DNA from: Rhizophagus clarus
Taxonomy: Eukaryota > Glomeromycota > Glomeromycetes > Glomerales > Glomeraceae
Direction of reading: 5' to 3'
DNA: 64,000 nucleotides
Assembly: GCA_015698045.1 (NCBI GenBank)
Contig: BLAL01000262.1
Span: 870,501-934,500 of the forward strand
This document shows positions 34,621 to 44,943 of this stretch, in pieces. A program made the position numbers and the translations under genes. Numbering within the stretch: the first letter of the stretch is position 1; the number at the start of each line of letters is the position of its first letter. The notes beneath the pieces are model-generated. The model was not told the origin of the DNA. It saw only the letters and a program-made list of their open reading frames with translations, and made no database searches.

Positions 34621-34695
34621 CATAAAATTACAAAACATTTTTTTTTTTTATTTTATACTTCATTATTATAGCAATAATAACAGGCAATATTATTT

Positions 34696-34739
34696 CAGGT
34701 CGGGTCAGACGGGTTGGGTAACCCGTCTATCCCGACCTG
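34696..34739. repeat. strong GC hairpin
   Basis: CAGGTCGGGTCAGACGGGTT pairs with AACCCGTCTATCCCGACCTG around a GGGT loop: 18 of 20 stem positions can pair. Isolated in AT-rich DNA, so either a mini-palindrome repeat or a structured RNA end. Confidence 0.7.
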
Positions 34740-34819
34740 ACCCAACCCATTTGGAACACTACGTTTATATTATAAAAAAAATCAATTTCTTAACTAAAAA
34801 TTCTTGTGTTATTTACTCA

Positions 34820-35310
34820 ATTATTAATAAATTTTAGATGTACATAATAAATCCAAAAAACCTTCTAAACAACTAAAGAAGGAGTTAAAGACTTACTGGT
34901 CGTCTAAAAATATTTCTCAAACTGTCAAGAGGAAAAGAAGGAAAATGCCAAAAATTAACAACTAAAGAAAATGGTAAAAAATTAAAAGAGTGGGAAAAGA
35001 TTACCACCACTTGAATAGTGTTAAGGAAAATCGCAGGAAAATTCAGAAGGTGCATCAGTATTTCTTCCTGAACAATCCTTTGGCCTTTTCCTATATTACT
35101 GACTCTCCCGTAATCCTGTTGTCTCTAAGGAATGGATTCTTGTGGGTAATTCATGATGGAAGGTGTTTATATTTTATCTCGGGGAAAATTTTCTCGTTTA
35201 AATGGTTTAAATTAATGATACAAAATCAGACGAATAATTTGATCGTCCTTTTCATTCGGTTTCATGTGATATTAGCTTAACCGCAGTTGCGGTTTAATCA
35301 AATAAAGTTT
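34820..35310 (+). pseudogene. unrecognised coding-like fragment ending at a hairpin
   Basis: A basic stretch (KKPSKQLKKELKTYWSSKN, about 34850-34910) is followed, in another frame, by a 96-codon frame at 34990-35280. That frame stops at the hairpin AACCGCAGTTGCGGTT (35279-35294), followed by AATCAAATAAAG. The hairpin plus AATAAA-like end looks like the 3' end of a gene or retroelement. Not assigned to a family. Confidence 0.3.
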
Positions 35311-35639
35311 AAAAATGCACATGAAAGATCAGCCTTTTTAAGCTTTTAACGAAACTTTAAAACGAAATCTCTAACTCAATTTACCTTTACTTTCCCCTTA
35401 TACTCGTCCTTTCCTCTTTCCTTCTTTCCCTCTTCTTTCCCTCATATAGTTGTTCCTTCCCGTTCCTTCTCTTCTTTTCTTTCCCACAAATTTTTGAATT
35501 TGTTTTTCTTTGAACACTGATTTCAGTAAGGGAAGAAGAATTTCTTCAAAATATTCTTCTTAACAAAACGTTACTAATATATTTTTATTTTATTTTTTAA
35601 TTTTTTAGGTGCCCGGCCCTTGAACAATAAATTTGGTAT

Positions 35640-35998
35640 AGAAATCCGAATTTTATTTTAGCAGCACTCAATAAATTTGGTTTTAGCTAAAGTATCAATT
35701 GAAGAAGTTGGTATGACGCCTTGGGTTAACTCTTTAATATAAGTATTTACGTTGATTTTTGCTAGGCTATTAATTGTTAGGGTTGAAAGGGAAGACACAA
35801 GTTTAGAATATATATCTTGACTCCAGATTATTAAGTCTAGTTTCGAAAGGAGCAAGATTAATAGCAGGAGCAACAATAGCGTGAGGAAGTTACAGGACCT
35901 GCTTGAGTTAGATTATAAGATTGTGCTTTCTGCATAGTTTCAAGCTTAGAATCCATAGAAGAATGAATTTCAGCGTTACGATTTTCCTTTCTTTTTAG
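35640..35998 (-). pseudogene. decayed coding region on the minus strand
   Basis: Minus-strand frames read RKENRNAEIHSSMDSKLETM then QKAQSYNLTQAGPVTSS, next (frame change) APAINLAPFETRLNNLESR, next SLAKINVNTYIKELTQGVIP. The segments follow one another collinearly with frame shifts, so this is a dead gene, possibly a Gag- or transposon-type protein. It abuts the exon/intron array. Confidence 0.35.
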
Positions 35999-36892
35999 GC
36001 GGCTGGGTCAGAATTTTGGTAAGGAGGTTCATTTTTTTTTTTTTTGAAATTATTTCCTTTAATGAACATTTACTAACGTGTTTCGGTTTTATTCTTTTAT
36101 AGGCAACCAGGATTTTGGACGCATAAAATCTGGTAAGATTTCGGAATTTTTTTTTTGATTTTTTATTTTTATCAAACGTTTTACTAATATTTCGATTGAC
36201 TCTTTATAGATTACTTGGACCTTAGATACATAGATTTTTGGTCTCCATATACACGGAATTGGGTAAGGTGTCCTTTTTTAAATTATTTTTTTCTTTTATT
36301 TTATTTCAACGAACTGTTACTAACAGTTCATTTTTCTTTTTAGAGGAATAAAGTTTGATTTTAACGCGTTGGATCCAGAATGTGGAATTTTGTTTGAAAC
36401 TTGGATCTGGAAGCTGGATTCTGATGAGTTCAAATGGTAAACACGAAACTTAAATATTTTTTTTAATATATTTTAATTAGAAACGTTTATTAACGTTTCT
36501 AAATATCTTTTTTGTAGATTCAGATTTAGGACACTGGAACGAAACTTACGGTAAGTTTTGCGAAATTTTAATTTTATTTTTAATATTTTTGATTAGAAAC
36601 GTGTAGTAACATTTCTTATTTCTTTTTTTATAGATTCGGGTTTTTAGGTAGAGAATTCTGCCGACATTTTTTTTGCTAAATTTTTTTCGTTTAATTTTAC
36701 TTAATTGCTTTTATTTTGTAGGTAACCGGCTCCAATTTTGAAGCACAAGAGTCCTTTAGTAAATTTTTGAACGTTTCGAAAATCTTTAAGAAAAAAGTTT
36801 TAAAGAAACAAAAAAATAATATAGAAATGTTAGTAACGTAAGTCTCAACTGATTTCAATTTGATTTTGGACGGTAAGTTGAAGTTATCCTTG

Positions 36893-36926
<34 letters not shown>

Positions 36927-37000
36927 ATTAGAAAGGTGTTTAACGCTTCTTTATTTCTTTCTTATAGGTTTCAAATTGGTACCCAGAAATCAAAGAAGGT
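35999..37000 (+). repeat. tandem micro-exon/intron array A
   Basis: Seven intron-like segments with GT-AG ends: 36019-36102, 36133-36209, 36263-36343, 36437-36517, 36551-36633, 36648-36721, 36873-36967 (74-95 nt). Donors are mostly GTAAGN. Most contain a TACTAAC-like branch word 15-35 nt before the acceptor. Exon-like pieces are 14-93 nt, mostly start ATT after the AG and carry TTGGA-type words. Across pieces 4 to 6, splicing would give an open run with GAT regenerated at each junction (SNDSDLGHWNETYDSGF). Sequence similarity between the introns indicates duplication of a whole exon-plus-intron unit. Transcription is not shown by the sequence. Confidence 0.65.
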
Positions 37001-37229
37001 ATATTTCGAAAGGAAGCTTAATGTATTTTGTATTAATTAATATCAGTTTAACGGAGGGTTTAGAATTCGATTTGCAATAAGTTTCAACACGTTGTTTCAT
37101 GTTGCCTTTGTAGAACAACGTGATTTTACGTTGAACAGTGCTCTATTAAATTCCACATTGAACAATGCATTGTTCCATGCTTTTTAAATTTACTGATGAA
37201 ACATTTAATTATTATTTTTGATTAAAAAA

Positions 37230-38000
37230 ATCAATTATTATGAAAAACTAGATCTTTATTACTTTAATAAAAAGAACTTTAAAAAAAAACTGAACAATAG
37301 AAATAATCATTAAGAATCTCAATTTATAAAGTAAATAAAAATAGGTTTTATAAAGTACCATAATTAAAAAAAAATGTTAAACCGTTCTTTCAATTTAAGC
37401 GGTTAATTTAAAAAAAAACCTTGAAAAACTTTTTTCTTAACATTTAATTAAAAAAAACACCAAAATACTTCATTTTTAAGCGTCTAATTTTAAAAAAATG
37501 TTACTTTATTTTTAAGCATCTAATTTTAAAAAAACTTTATTTTTAAGCGTTTAATTTTAAAAAAATTTTTTTTTAGTGTTAAATTTAAAGTTTTTTTTTA
37601 AGCATTAAATTTAAAAAACTTTTTTTAAACAGTTAATTTTTTAAAAAAAAACGCTGAAATACATTTATTTAAGTGTTTGGTTTAAAAAAACCGTTTTTTT
37701 AACGTTTTTTTAAAGTAATTAATAAAAAAAACATTTTTATAACGTTTTTTTTAAGCATTTAATTTAAAAAAACATTAAAAATTTTTCTTAAACGTTTAAT
37801 TAAAAAAAACTAAATACTTTATTTTTTTTAGCATTAAATTTAAAAATCTTTTTTTTTAAGCAGTTAATTTAAAAAAAAAAAAAATGCTAAAATACATTTA
37901 TTTAGGCGGATAATTTAAAAAAAGCTAAAACACATTTTTTAAACGGTTAATTTAAGGCGTTTAATTAAAAAAATGTTTATTTAAAGCGTTTAATTAAAAA
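37230..38000. repeat. right AT array of the large element
   Basis: Inverted counterpart of the left array: AAGCGTTTAATTTTAAAAAA, TTTAAAAAAACG and GCATTAAATTT words. About half the length of the left array, so the arms have expanded or contracted unequally. Confidence 0.75.
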
Positions 38001-38382
38001 TGCATTTTTCCGTATAATAGATAATATAAAAAAGAATTTTTTCAGCAAATCAAACCATGTAAAAAATAATGATTCTTTCAATATTGCTATTGTAATATCT
38101 GAGGTAATAATATAATAATTTGTGATGATAATAATCTGAGGCGAAATTTAGAAATTTTCTAACCTTTTTGATTAATGAAAGTAAAATCATAATTCTGTTA
38201 TGTATTTATAATTCCAGCAAAATTTATAGCGATGGGCAGAATTAGAGACAAAAATCATAGCCAAAAAAGGAAACAGCAATCTTGGATCCAATAATTCGGT
38301 AGATTACTATAAATGTGAAACCAAAAAATATTTTTTGAACCAGAAAAAATACAATACCATATTTGTAACCTGTCAGGTACCT

Positions 38383-38573
38383 GCCGCAAATCCAGCAGGT
38401 ACCTGCCGCAAATCTAGCGGCTACCCGCTGTGAATCCAGCGGCTACCTGCCGCGAATTCAGCAGGTACCTGCCGCAAATCTAGCGGCTACCTGCTGCGAA
38501 TCCAGCAGGTACCTGCCACAAATCCAGCGGGTACCTGCTGTAAAAGCAGCAGGTACCTGCTGCAATTGCGGCG
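38383..38573. repeat. right array of 22-bp palindromic GC units
   Basis: Inverted copy of 32600-32790, again about eight units with CAGGTACCTG cores. Unit order matches the left end when inverted, showing the array was already present when the arms were copied or homogenised. Confidence 0.9.
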
Positions 38574-38600
38574 GACTTTTGACCAGAGCGGCTTGCCATA

Positions 38601-39760
38601 GAACTGACCCCCTCAGGAAATTACGTCATTTCTGGCCAGGCTTTTTTTAAAGTCTATTATAATAAAACTCGTTATTAAGGAATGTTATTTTAGTTTATAT
38701 AGTCTGTCACTATTTTTTAAAAATATTAAAGCATAAAACAAATTCAATGCTACTTCTCTAAATAAATTATAAATAACTTTATTGACTGAAAATTTAAGAA
38801 AAGTCGCTTAAATAATCGTGCAGTTATTTGTAAATTATAGGAGTAAATTAATTACTTAAATAATCAGAAAAGACATTGCACAATATTGGATCTTAATTTC
38901 ATTCGCTAATAAATCTCGATAACATAATCTTTCAGTAATCTCGATAATATAATAAACGAAACTTTCGCCGAAGACAATTATGTTACACACTTTTCGAAAT
39001 ATATTTTCTTCAAGATTTCTTTCAGGAATAATTTAAAAAAAATCAAAATCATGTGGATACATGCATCTTTATTTGGTTAGCGACAACCAATCACCATATA
39101 AAGGGATTATAACCAGAAATAATATATACTGTGAATAGTAATCCATAAGTGATTCTTAATATACAATCCACTTATGCCAATAATAATTATAATATCACGT
39201 GAAAGAAATTTAAAAGGCTGCTGCTTCACATGAATGGCTTGCGCTTGTTTATTTACCATTTAAACATCATTGAAATGATCAGATTGATAAGCTTTTGTAT
39301 CGTATAACTTTACATTTTAGAATCTTGGATAGAAACAAGAATCGATAAACTGCTTACATACTTTTCAATTCGGTAAATATCGGAAAATAATCTCCTTATC
39401 TGTTACAATTTTACCATCTTCAACGCACTCTTTCATGATTTAATTATTTGAAGCTTGTTTTGTAAAAAATTCTACGCAAATACGCAATTATTCATTACTT
39501 TATTCTTTCTGTTTCATTTATTTAATTGATTTCATCGATAAATCACAATATAATATTGTTCCCATTTTATGACTTAGTAACGTTAAATTCATCTAATTTT
39601 TACATCCAAGTCAGATAATCATTTCGGTAAGTATTGGGGAAACAATATCTTTATTTGTTATCCTACTTCTTCCCTAATTTAAACAGTATGGTTACGCAAG
39701 ATTTATCTATTTAAGTTCTGTATAATACCATAAATTTAAAATAAATTCTCAATTTTAAAG
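38601..39760. other. intergenic, no gene seen
   Basis: AT-rich. CCAATCACCATATAAAGGGA (about 39088) combines a CCAAT word and a TATA-like word, but no convincing frame follows. Confidence 0.4.
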
Positions 39761-39976
39761 ATGTCGTTAAATGGGAATTTATTCGTTTCACCTATTAATT
39801 TTAATCGTAGACGCCATCAAAGAATCATTAATTGAAGAATTCAATATATTCAACGTCAAAGATGTATTAATAGAACACACAGAAGTCGTGCAAATAATCG
39901 AATTGCACAACTACCATTACGAATTACAAATGATTCATTTTCAGATCAATTGTTTAATGGATCTTCTTTCCATTAA
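39761..39976 (+). pseudogene. arginine-rich small-protein paralogue with an in-frame TGA
   Basis: ATG at 39761, 72 codons to TAA, one internal TGA at codon 25 (39833-39835). After it the frame reads RIQYIQRQRCINRTHRSRAN and ends SDQLFNGSSFH, matching the 56-residue protein at 18525-18695 (ending AQFFNGFSFP). Either a pseudogene with one nonsense mutation, or translation starts or reads through beyond the TGA. A longer overlapping frame on the same strand (39771-39986) is a shadow. Confidence 0.45.
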
Positions 39977-41582
39977 TAAGATTTAGTAAGTACGATTCTA
40001 TTATTATTCGTATGATGTAGCCATAGAATATATGATCGTACTTAATTTAATTAGTCCGAAGTGTAACGAACTCATGTCCGGATACCCGGATAATTCCTGA
40101 TTATCCTGCTCATCACAATTCCGTAATTTACTTCGGATTTAATAATGGTTTCCGTTTTCCTAGTATTTTACATATTCAAACCAATCCAAACATGTGATCA
40201 AAATCAGGCTGATCACTAGCAAAATTTCCAACGATAACGTTTGTTTTAAATTGATCAAAAAATTCTACTTTTTTTGTAGGTCGATAAAATCGGGTCTCTG
40301 ATCAAGTTTCACAATTCCAATCAAATCGATTTCATGTCTTATATTTTATTACATTAAATTACTAAATTTATTTTTATATACTGTATATAGTTCATCAAGT
40401 TTAAATTTTGTTCAATTATATCTCTGGTATTACCCCAGTACTGTACGGTACATATTAACGATCTTTAATGCTAAAAATTAATTCTTTTTTTCAAATAAAA
40501 GTTTTAAAATAAATTTTTATGACATAATTTCTTTTTTTTTTTTGATCATATGATGATAATTTTCTTTTAACAAAAAAAGAATTAAGAATTAAGTCATATG
40601 ACAATTTCTCATTTTAATTACTATAATTATCGTACATTGATGTCGGTGACCCGATCCAATTTAAATCTGGCATTTATGACGAAATGATCAACAGATTGAC
40701 AACTCAATTATGCAAAATAAATTATCCAACCGGAAGGGCAGGAAATTGAGGATTAAAGTTACTAGCAATTTAATATGCCAATAAAAATATCAATATATTA
40801 AATTCTCTATAGGTTTAAATATAATAATTCAAATTCAACAATAATAAATAACAAAATAATAACAGTATATTGTGTATATATATGTGTATTTAGAATGTCA
40901 AGATTATCTAACAAGTTTACATTTTCACCTTATTACTTACAGTACGTTAAAGATACTCTGATTAGTGAAGTACACGTGATATTATATTTCTAACCCGTTT
41001 CACTTTTTTTTTTAGCCTATTAGTGTGTTGAACGAACACAATGAAACTTTTTTTTTTAAAAAAAAAAAAAAAAACACAAAACATATTACAAGTTTTATCC
41101 TGTACTTTTAAAAATTCGTTATATTTATTTAATAGTCCATAGATCTCACAAATATATTTAAAAATTTTTTTTTTTTCTCCGATTGTATATTTAAAAAATT
41201 TTTTAATATAAAAATCGGAGGATCTCATTTACGCGTCCGTTATTTAATTTTTTTTTTTTCTTATTTTTGCAGACTAACATGCTGTTTTCTTTTTGGATTA
41301 AGAGTAAGATCTACAAATTGCAGTTAGTGTAGAACAAAGCTCATTTCAATTGCTATATTAATGTGTTCGGACGGAGTGTTATCAAATATATTTGGAATGT
41401 TTTTTATTCGGAGTCTTCATTTAGTTCTAGTATTTTAAATCTTAAAATGGTTAAAAATTTGGTACTATCTTAATTATCTGATATAACTTCATAATATCGA
41501 TCAAGCCAATCCACCCCCATTAAAAAGTAGTATTTGCTAATTTCGTCAAAATCTGATATTAGGACAATTATAATACCCCTTT
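39977..41582. other. intergenic, no gene seen
   Basis: AT-rich, with an oligo-T/oligo-A switch at about 41048-41075. The 88-codon minus-strand frame there is made largely of homopolymer. Confidence 0.45.
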
Positions 41583-41590
41583 CTCCACGT

Positions 41591-41734
41591 CAGTGTTGGC
41601 AAATTTCGAGGTCATTTCACTTTTTTGAAATGACCTTAGGTCATTTCGTATATGATCACGTGATATATTTCATAGTAAAATCATGACGTAATCAGGTCAT
41701 TTGAAGGTCATTTCAAGGTCATTTGCCAACACTG
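41591..41734. mobile_element. 144-bp hAT-type MITE with perfect 8-bp target duplication
   Basis: Ends CAGTGTTGGCAAAT and ATTTGCCAACACTG. The 8-bp duplication CTCCACGT lies at 41583-41590 and 41735-41742. CAGTGTTGGCAA-type ends with 8-bp duplications define hAT elements. The interior is made of GGTCATTTGA/TTGAAATGACC words in both orientations. No coding, so it must be moved by a hAT transposase in trans. Confidence 0.93.
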
Positions 41735-41746
41735 CTCCACGTAGTA

Positions 41747-41766
41747 CCCCCCCCCCCCCCCCCCCC
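41747..41766. repeat. run of 20 cytosines
   Basis: Uninterrupted C20, immediately after the hAT MITE. Very unusual in DNA of this AT content. The opposite strand G20 could form G-quadruplex structures. Confidence 0.9.
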
Positions 41767-42049
41767 TGGGATTATCCTAATTGCAGCTCTAGTATGGCAA
41801 TTAAATTAAATTCAGCAGTGAATAATCAATAGCGATTAACATCCAATGCATATATATATATGCATGTATATATAAAATTGAAAATTATTGAAAGCATTAA
41901 TAAAAAAAAGGGCTGAAATTGGCAGGGAATAGAGATGAAATCCAATTCGTGCAGGGATTAATTGAGCGGATTTTTATTTTATTTTATAATCGGGAATCCT
42001 TCTTTTGTGTATCACGACTGTCAGGTGATATTATTTTCGAATATCATAA

Positions 42050-43775
42050 GGCCACACAAATTCGATTTTTCGGTTCACGTAACATCGAAATTTAAAATTG
42101 ACCCGGGGACCCGGAGTTTATTAATAATTTTTTTTTATTAATAAAAAAAGTTTATATATAAATTTTACTGCTTCTGATTGGTCAACCCTTAAGGAGTAAC
42201 TTATACGATAATCACATATGATAATCACGTTTAAAATAATCGAGAATTTTTTTTTCTTGATTTTACTCTGCCAAATGCCTATCATACATGTAAAAATAAG
42301 TTACAAGTCTGAAATTTTGAAGGACTGGAAAGATCTACCTATTGGCAGGGAAACTAAAATAAAAGTTTTTTTCGGAGATATATCAATTTTATATTTGTCA
42401 TCTGAATGGTATAATTCAAATTTTGAAGTGAAATTTAGTCCATCAAAAACGTTAGTCGGAGAGAAGATTTCAGCAGAATGCATTGCCCGGGAAGCTGCAT
42501 GTCAATATGGAATTTATGACATTTTTATCTTATTTCACAAGAAATAATAGAATCTCATAGAATTCCTGCCGTTAATATTATTAATGCTTTTGATATTATA
42601 AGGGCTAGTTCGAATGATATATGTGTTCCAGGATTTAATGATCTCCCAAAAAATGCGCTGGAAAAGTTGCGAATAGATTTATCTAATTGGATTAAAAATC
42701 ATGGAGGTGGATGGAAAGGGAAGGATGCTGCACGACATATTGGAAAACAATTTGTAACTGATTTGGCAAGTGCACTATGGTATGTTGATAGTTGTTCTGT
42801 TCTGTAAAACTTTAGATCAAAAGTTTAAGATTCCTGTTATTTTTGATGAATTTTTTGGGAGATCATTTCCAGAGAATTATAACCGAAGTTTAATTCCGAA
42901 GAATTAACTCAGCATAGCAAAAAAATACTTAATTATGTTGAATTAAGTTGGATGTTACAAAGTAGATTTAACTGGCTAAGAGAATCACTAACTAAATTTG
43001 GTGAAATCCTGGCTAAATATTCAGAATATTTGGACTATCAGCAAATTCGAAGTAAAGAACTAAAAAATTCACTATTTCCTGTAGTTGATGAAGTGGACAG
43101 AAGAATATAGACCTTCTTTAAGTGAGACAAAGAAGTCAAATAATGATATGGGCTTTAAATCTAGTGCACAGAACTGTAAAAATGTTGGAACTCTAATTCA
43201 ATGTGGAGAATGTGACAAATGGCGTGTACTTTATTCATAATCAAAATTATCTTCACAAGATAAGGAAGAACTTGCACAATTTTTAGATGAAATTTAATAT
43301 ACATGTGGTGATACTTTTTATAGCTTAGCTGGCACAAAATACAAGATTCTAATGACATAAATGATTCTATGAAAAAATTATTCTCTATTGTTATACTCTA
43401 ACATGCAATAGCCTGATTGAAATTTCATATTATTCAAGTGGATTATTTAAAGAGGCACTTTGTTTTAATTGTGGTGTAGAATGTGAAGAACATACAAATT
43501 ATGGTGAATATTTTCCATATTGTGAAGACTGCAACACATTGGTTAAAAATAAAAAAGAAAAAGAAAAGAAAAGAAATTTGTAAAATCTAGTAAACAAAGA
43601 AATGATGAAATTAGTTGTAAACGAATTATACAGATATAATAAAGCTTTAATGAACCAATCAAAATTCACTTCATAGTCACGTGATAATCTTTTTATATAT
43701 AAACTTTTTTTCACTGAAATTTGACAAAGTGACCCGGCCGGGTGACGAGAACCGAAAAATCGAATTTGTGTGGCC
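42050..43775. mobile_element. 1.7-kb TIR element carrying a decayed gene
   Basis: The left end GGCCACACAAATTCGATTTT and the right end (minus strand) are identical for about 28 bp, through TTCGGTTC. TAA flanks both ends (42047-42049, 43776-43778), which suits a 3-bp TWA-type duplication as in PIF/Harbinger. That assignment is tentative. Subterminal CCCGG palindromes lie at both ends (GACCCGGGGACCCGG left, ACCCGGCCGGGT right), and TTTATATATAAA words occur inside both. The element encloses the pseudogene at 42218-43580. Confidence 0.8.
42218..43580 (+). pseudogene. decayed gene with C-terminal zinc-ribbon motifs
   Basis: The first 109 codons (42218-42547) are open and read KSEILKDWKDLPIGRETKIK. 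The next frame continues SQEIIESHRIPAVNIINAFD, PGFNDLPKNALEKLRIDLSN, GKDAARHIGKQFVTDLASAL. A further shift gives FKIPVIFDEFFGRSFPENYN and WMLQSRFNWLRESLTKFGEI. Near 43190 it reads IQCGECDKWRVLYS, a Cys-pair/W-R signature like a CW-type or related zinc ribbon. Near 43460-43530 it reads CFNCGVECEEH and YFPYCEDCNTLVKN. At least three frameshifts and several stops interrupt it. The collinear order shows a single ancestral protein of about 430 residues. It lies inside a TIR element, so it is probably the cargo or transposition gene of that family. Confidence 0.6.
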
Positions 43776-43778
43776 TAA

Positions 43779-44529
43779 TAATAATAAACAGACATACTCT
43801 ACTTTTTACCAAAAGTAAATAGAGATTAATAATAAGTTTTGACTCATAACAACAATTTTCTTAACTATTAATATTTATAATAAACAAAGTATGTGTATGT
43901 GCTGCATATATGTATAATACTTGCAAAAAAAAACGATAAATATTACACCAAAATTTTATGAGCCTCTATGAAGAAATAATAGTCTTTTGTTGTCTAATGA
44001 ATATTCGACGCATGTTAATTTTTTTTCTGTAGGTGGAAAATAACGTGCATCGCATAGCAGTGTCTAAAACGTCGGAAATTCCGACAAGAATTGGGGTCAG
44101 TTAATTTGGAACAAACAAACAAACAAAAAAGGTAAAAGTGTTCATTATAATAATGGTAAAATAGGTTTTTTTTGGGGCAAACATGAAATAAAGTTTATTA
44201 AGTTGTGTTATACTTTAAAATACCTTTAACAAAGCAAACAAAATTTTTTTTAATATTGTTTACTTATTATGTTTCTATTTTTTATTTATTTATTTTTTTT
44301 TTTTGTTTTTTGTTTTAAAAAGTATAGTTAACTATCGCGACTTTTTAATCACGTACAACTAGGAATAAACCTTCTTATCCTCCGCATTCCTATATTCTTT
44401 GTATTCTTTTAATTTTTTTTCTTTCATTTAATTACTTTCAATATTCAAAACGTGTTATACATATTACAACATTTGAATGTTTCTAATTTCGGCTTTTACA
44501 TTGAAACACTCCTTTCCCTTAAATTACTG
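43779..44529. other. intergenic, no gene seen
   Basis: AT-rich with an (AAAC)n run near 44110 and oligo-T runs near 44295. A GC-richer patch at 44050-44090 (CATCGCATAGCAGTG) is unexplained. Confidence 0.4.
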
Positions 44530-44539
44530 TATATAAAGG
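44530..44539 (+). promoter_or_regulatory. TATA-like motif before the 44.6-kb frame
   Basis: TATATAAAGG, 105 nt upstream of the ATG at 44644. Supports, but does not prove, transcription of the small membrane-protein frame. Confidence 0.3.
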
Positions 44540-44643
44540 CATTAAAAAATGCGATACGTTCTCATTTTAGAACAATTCCTGTATTTCAGTACTCTTTTAA
44601 TATTTCATTTGTTTAACAACTTATGTTTTAAAAAACTGCAGTA

Positions 44644-44943
44644 ATGGAATGTAATAATATCCTCATGAATTTATATAGTATGTTTGTTATTTTTATATAT
44701 ATTTTTTTTTTTCCAAAAATTCTTTATTCTTTAATTCTTTCCATTTTTCATTCAATTGGTAGAATAATTGTTTGTTATACGAAAATAAAAAAAAATTTTT
44801 ATAAAAATATCACATCAATTTATTTTTTATTATTGTTGTTTCATATTTACTTATCTATTGTTCATATTAAAGTTTCAAAGACTCTCTTTAGTAAAATTAA
44901 ACCTGAAGGAGAATACATAAATAAAAATTTTTTAAAGTATTAA
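44644..44943 (+). CDS. hypothetical 99-residue membrane protein
   Basis: An open frame with two strongly hydrophobic segments (about 13-45 and 65-85, e.g. FVIFIYIFFFPKILYSLIL and SIYFLLLLFHIYLSIVHI) separated by a basic loop. A TATA-like motif precedes it. AT-rich DNA biases chance frames towards Phe/Ile/Leu, so a random origin is quite possible. No family recognised. Confidence 0.3.
   Translation: MECNNILMNLYSMFVIFIYIFFFPKILYSLILSIFHSIGRIIVCYTKIKKNFYKNITSIYFLLLLFHIYLSIVHIKVSKTLFSKIKPEGEYINKNFLKY

Larger units (their letters stand above)
32581..38598. mobile_element. ~6-kb element with ~600-bp terminal inverted repeats
   Basis: Starts TGGCAAGCCG and ends CGGCTTGCCA, with TA on both sides (32579-32580 and 38599-38600). 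The left arm (32581 to about 33175) and right arm (about 38005-38598) are near-identical inverted copies, including TTACAAATATGGTATTGTAT, ATCTACCGAATTATTGGATC and TCGCCTCAGATTATTATCA. The arms continue inward as AT-rich arrays (33180-34620 and 37230-38000). The interior (34620-37230) holds an unrecognised fragment, a hairpin, a decayed minus-strand frame and a tandem exon/intron-like array. No transposase was found, so if mobile it depends on another element. The TA flanks fit a Tc1/mariner-type insertion but are weak evidence alone. Confidence 0.8.

Noticed and set aside
39771..39986. 71-codon frame beginning MGIYSFHLLILIVDAIK
   Set aside because: Shadow of the arginine-rich microprotein copy, which lies in another frame and has a paralogue.
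40962..41228. 88-codon minus-strand frame with poly-Phe/Lys
   Set aside because: Made mostly of T/A homopolymers.
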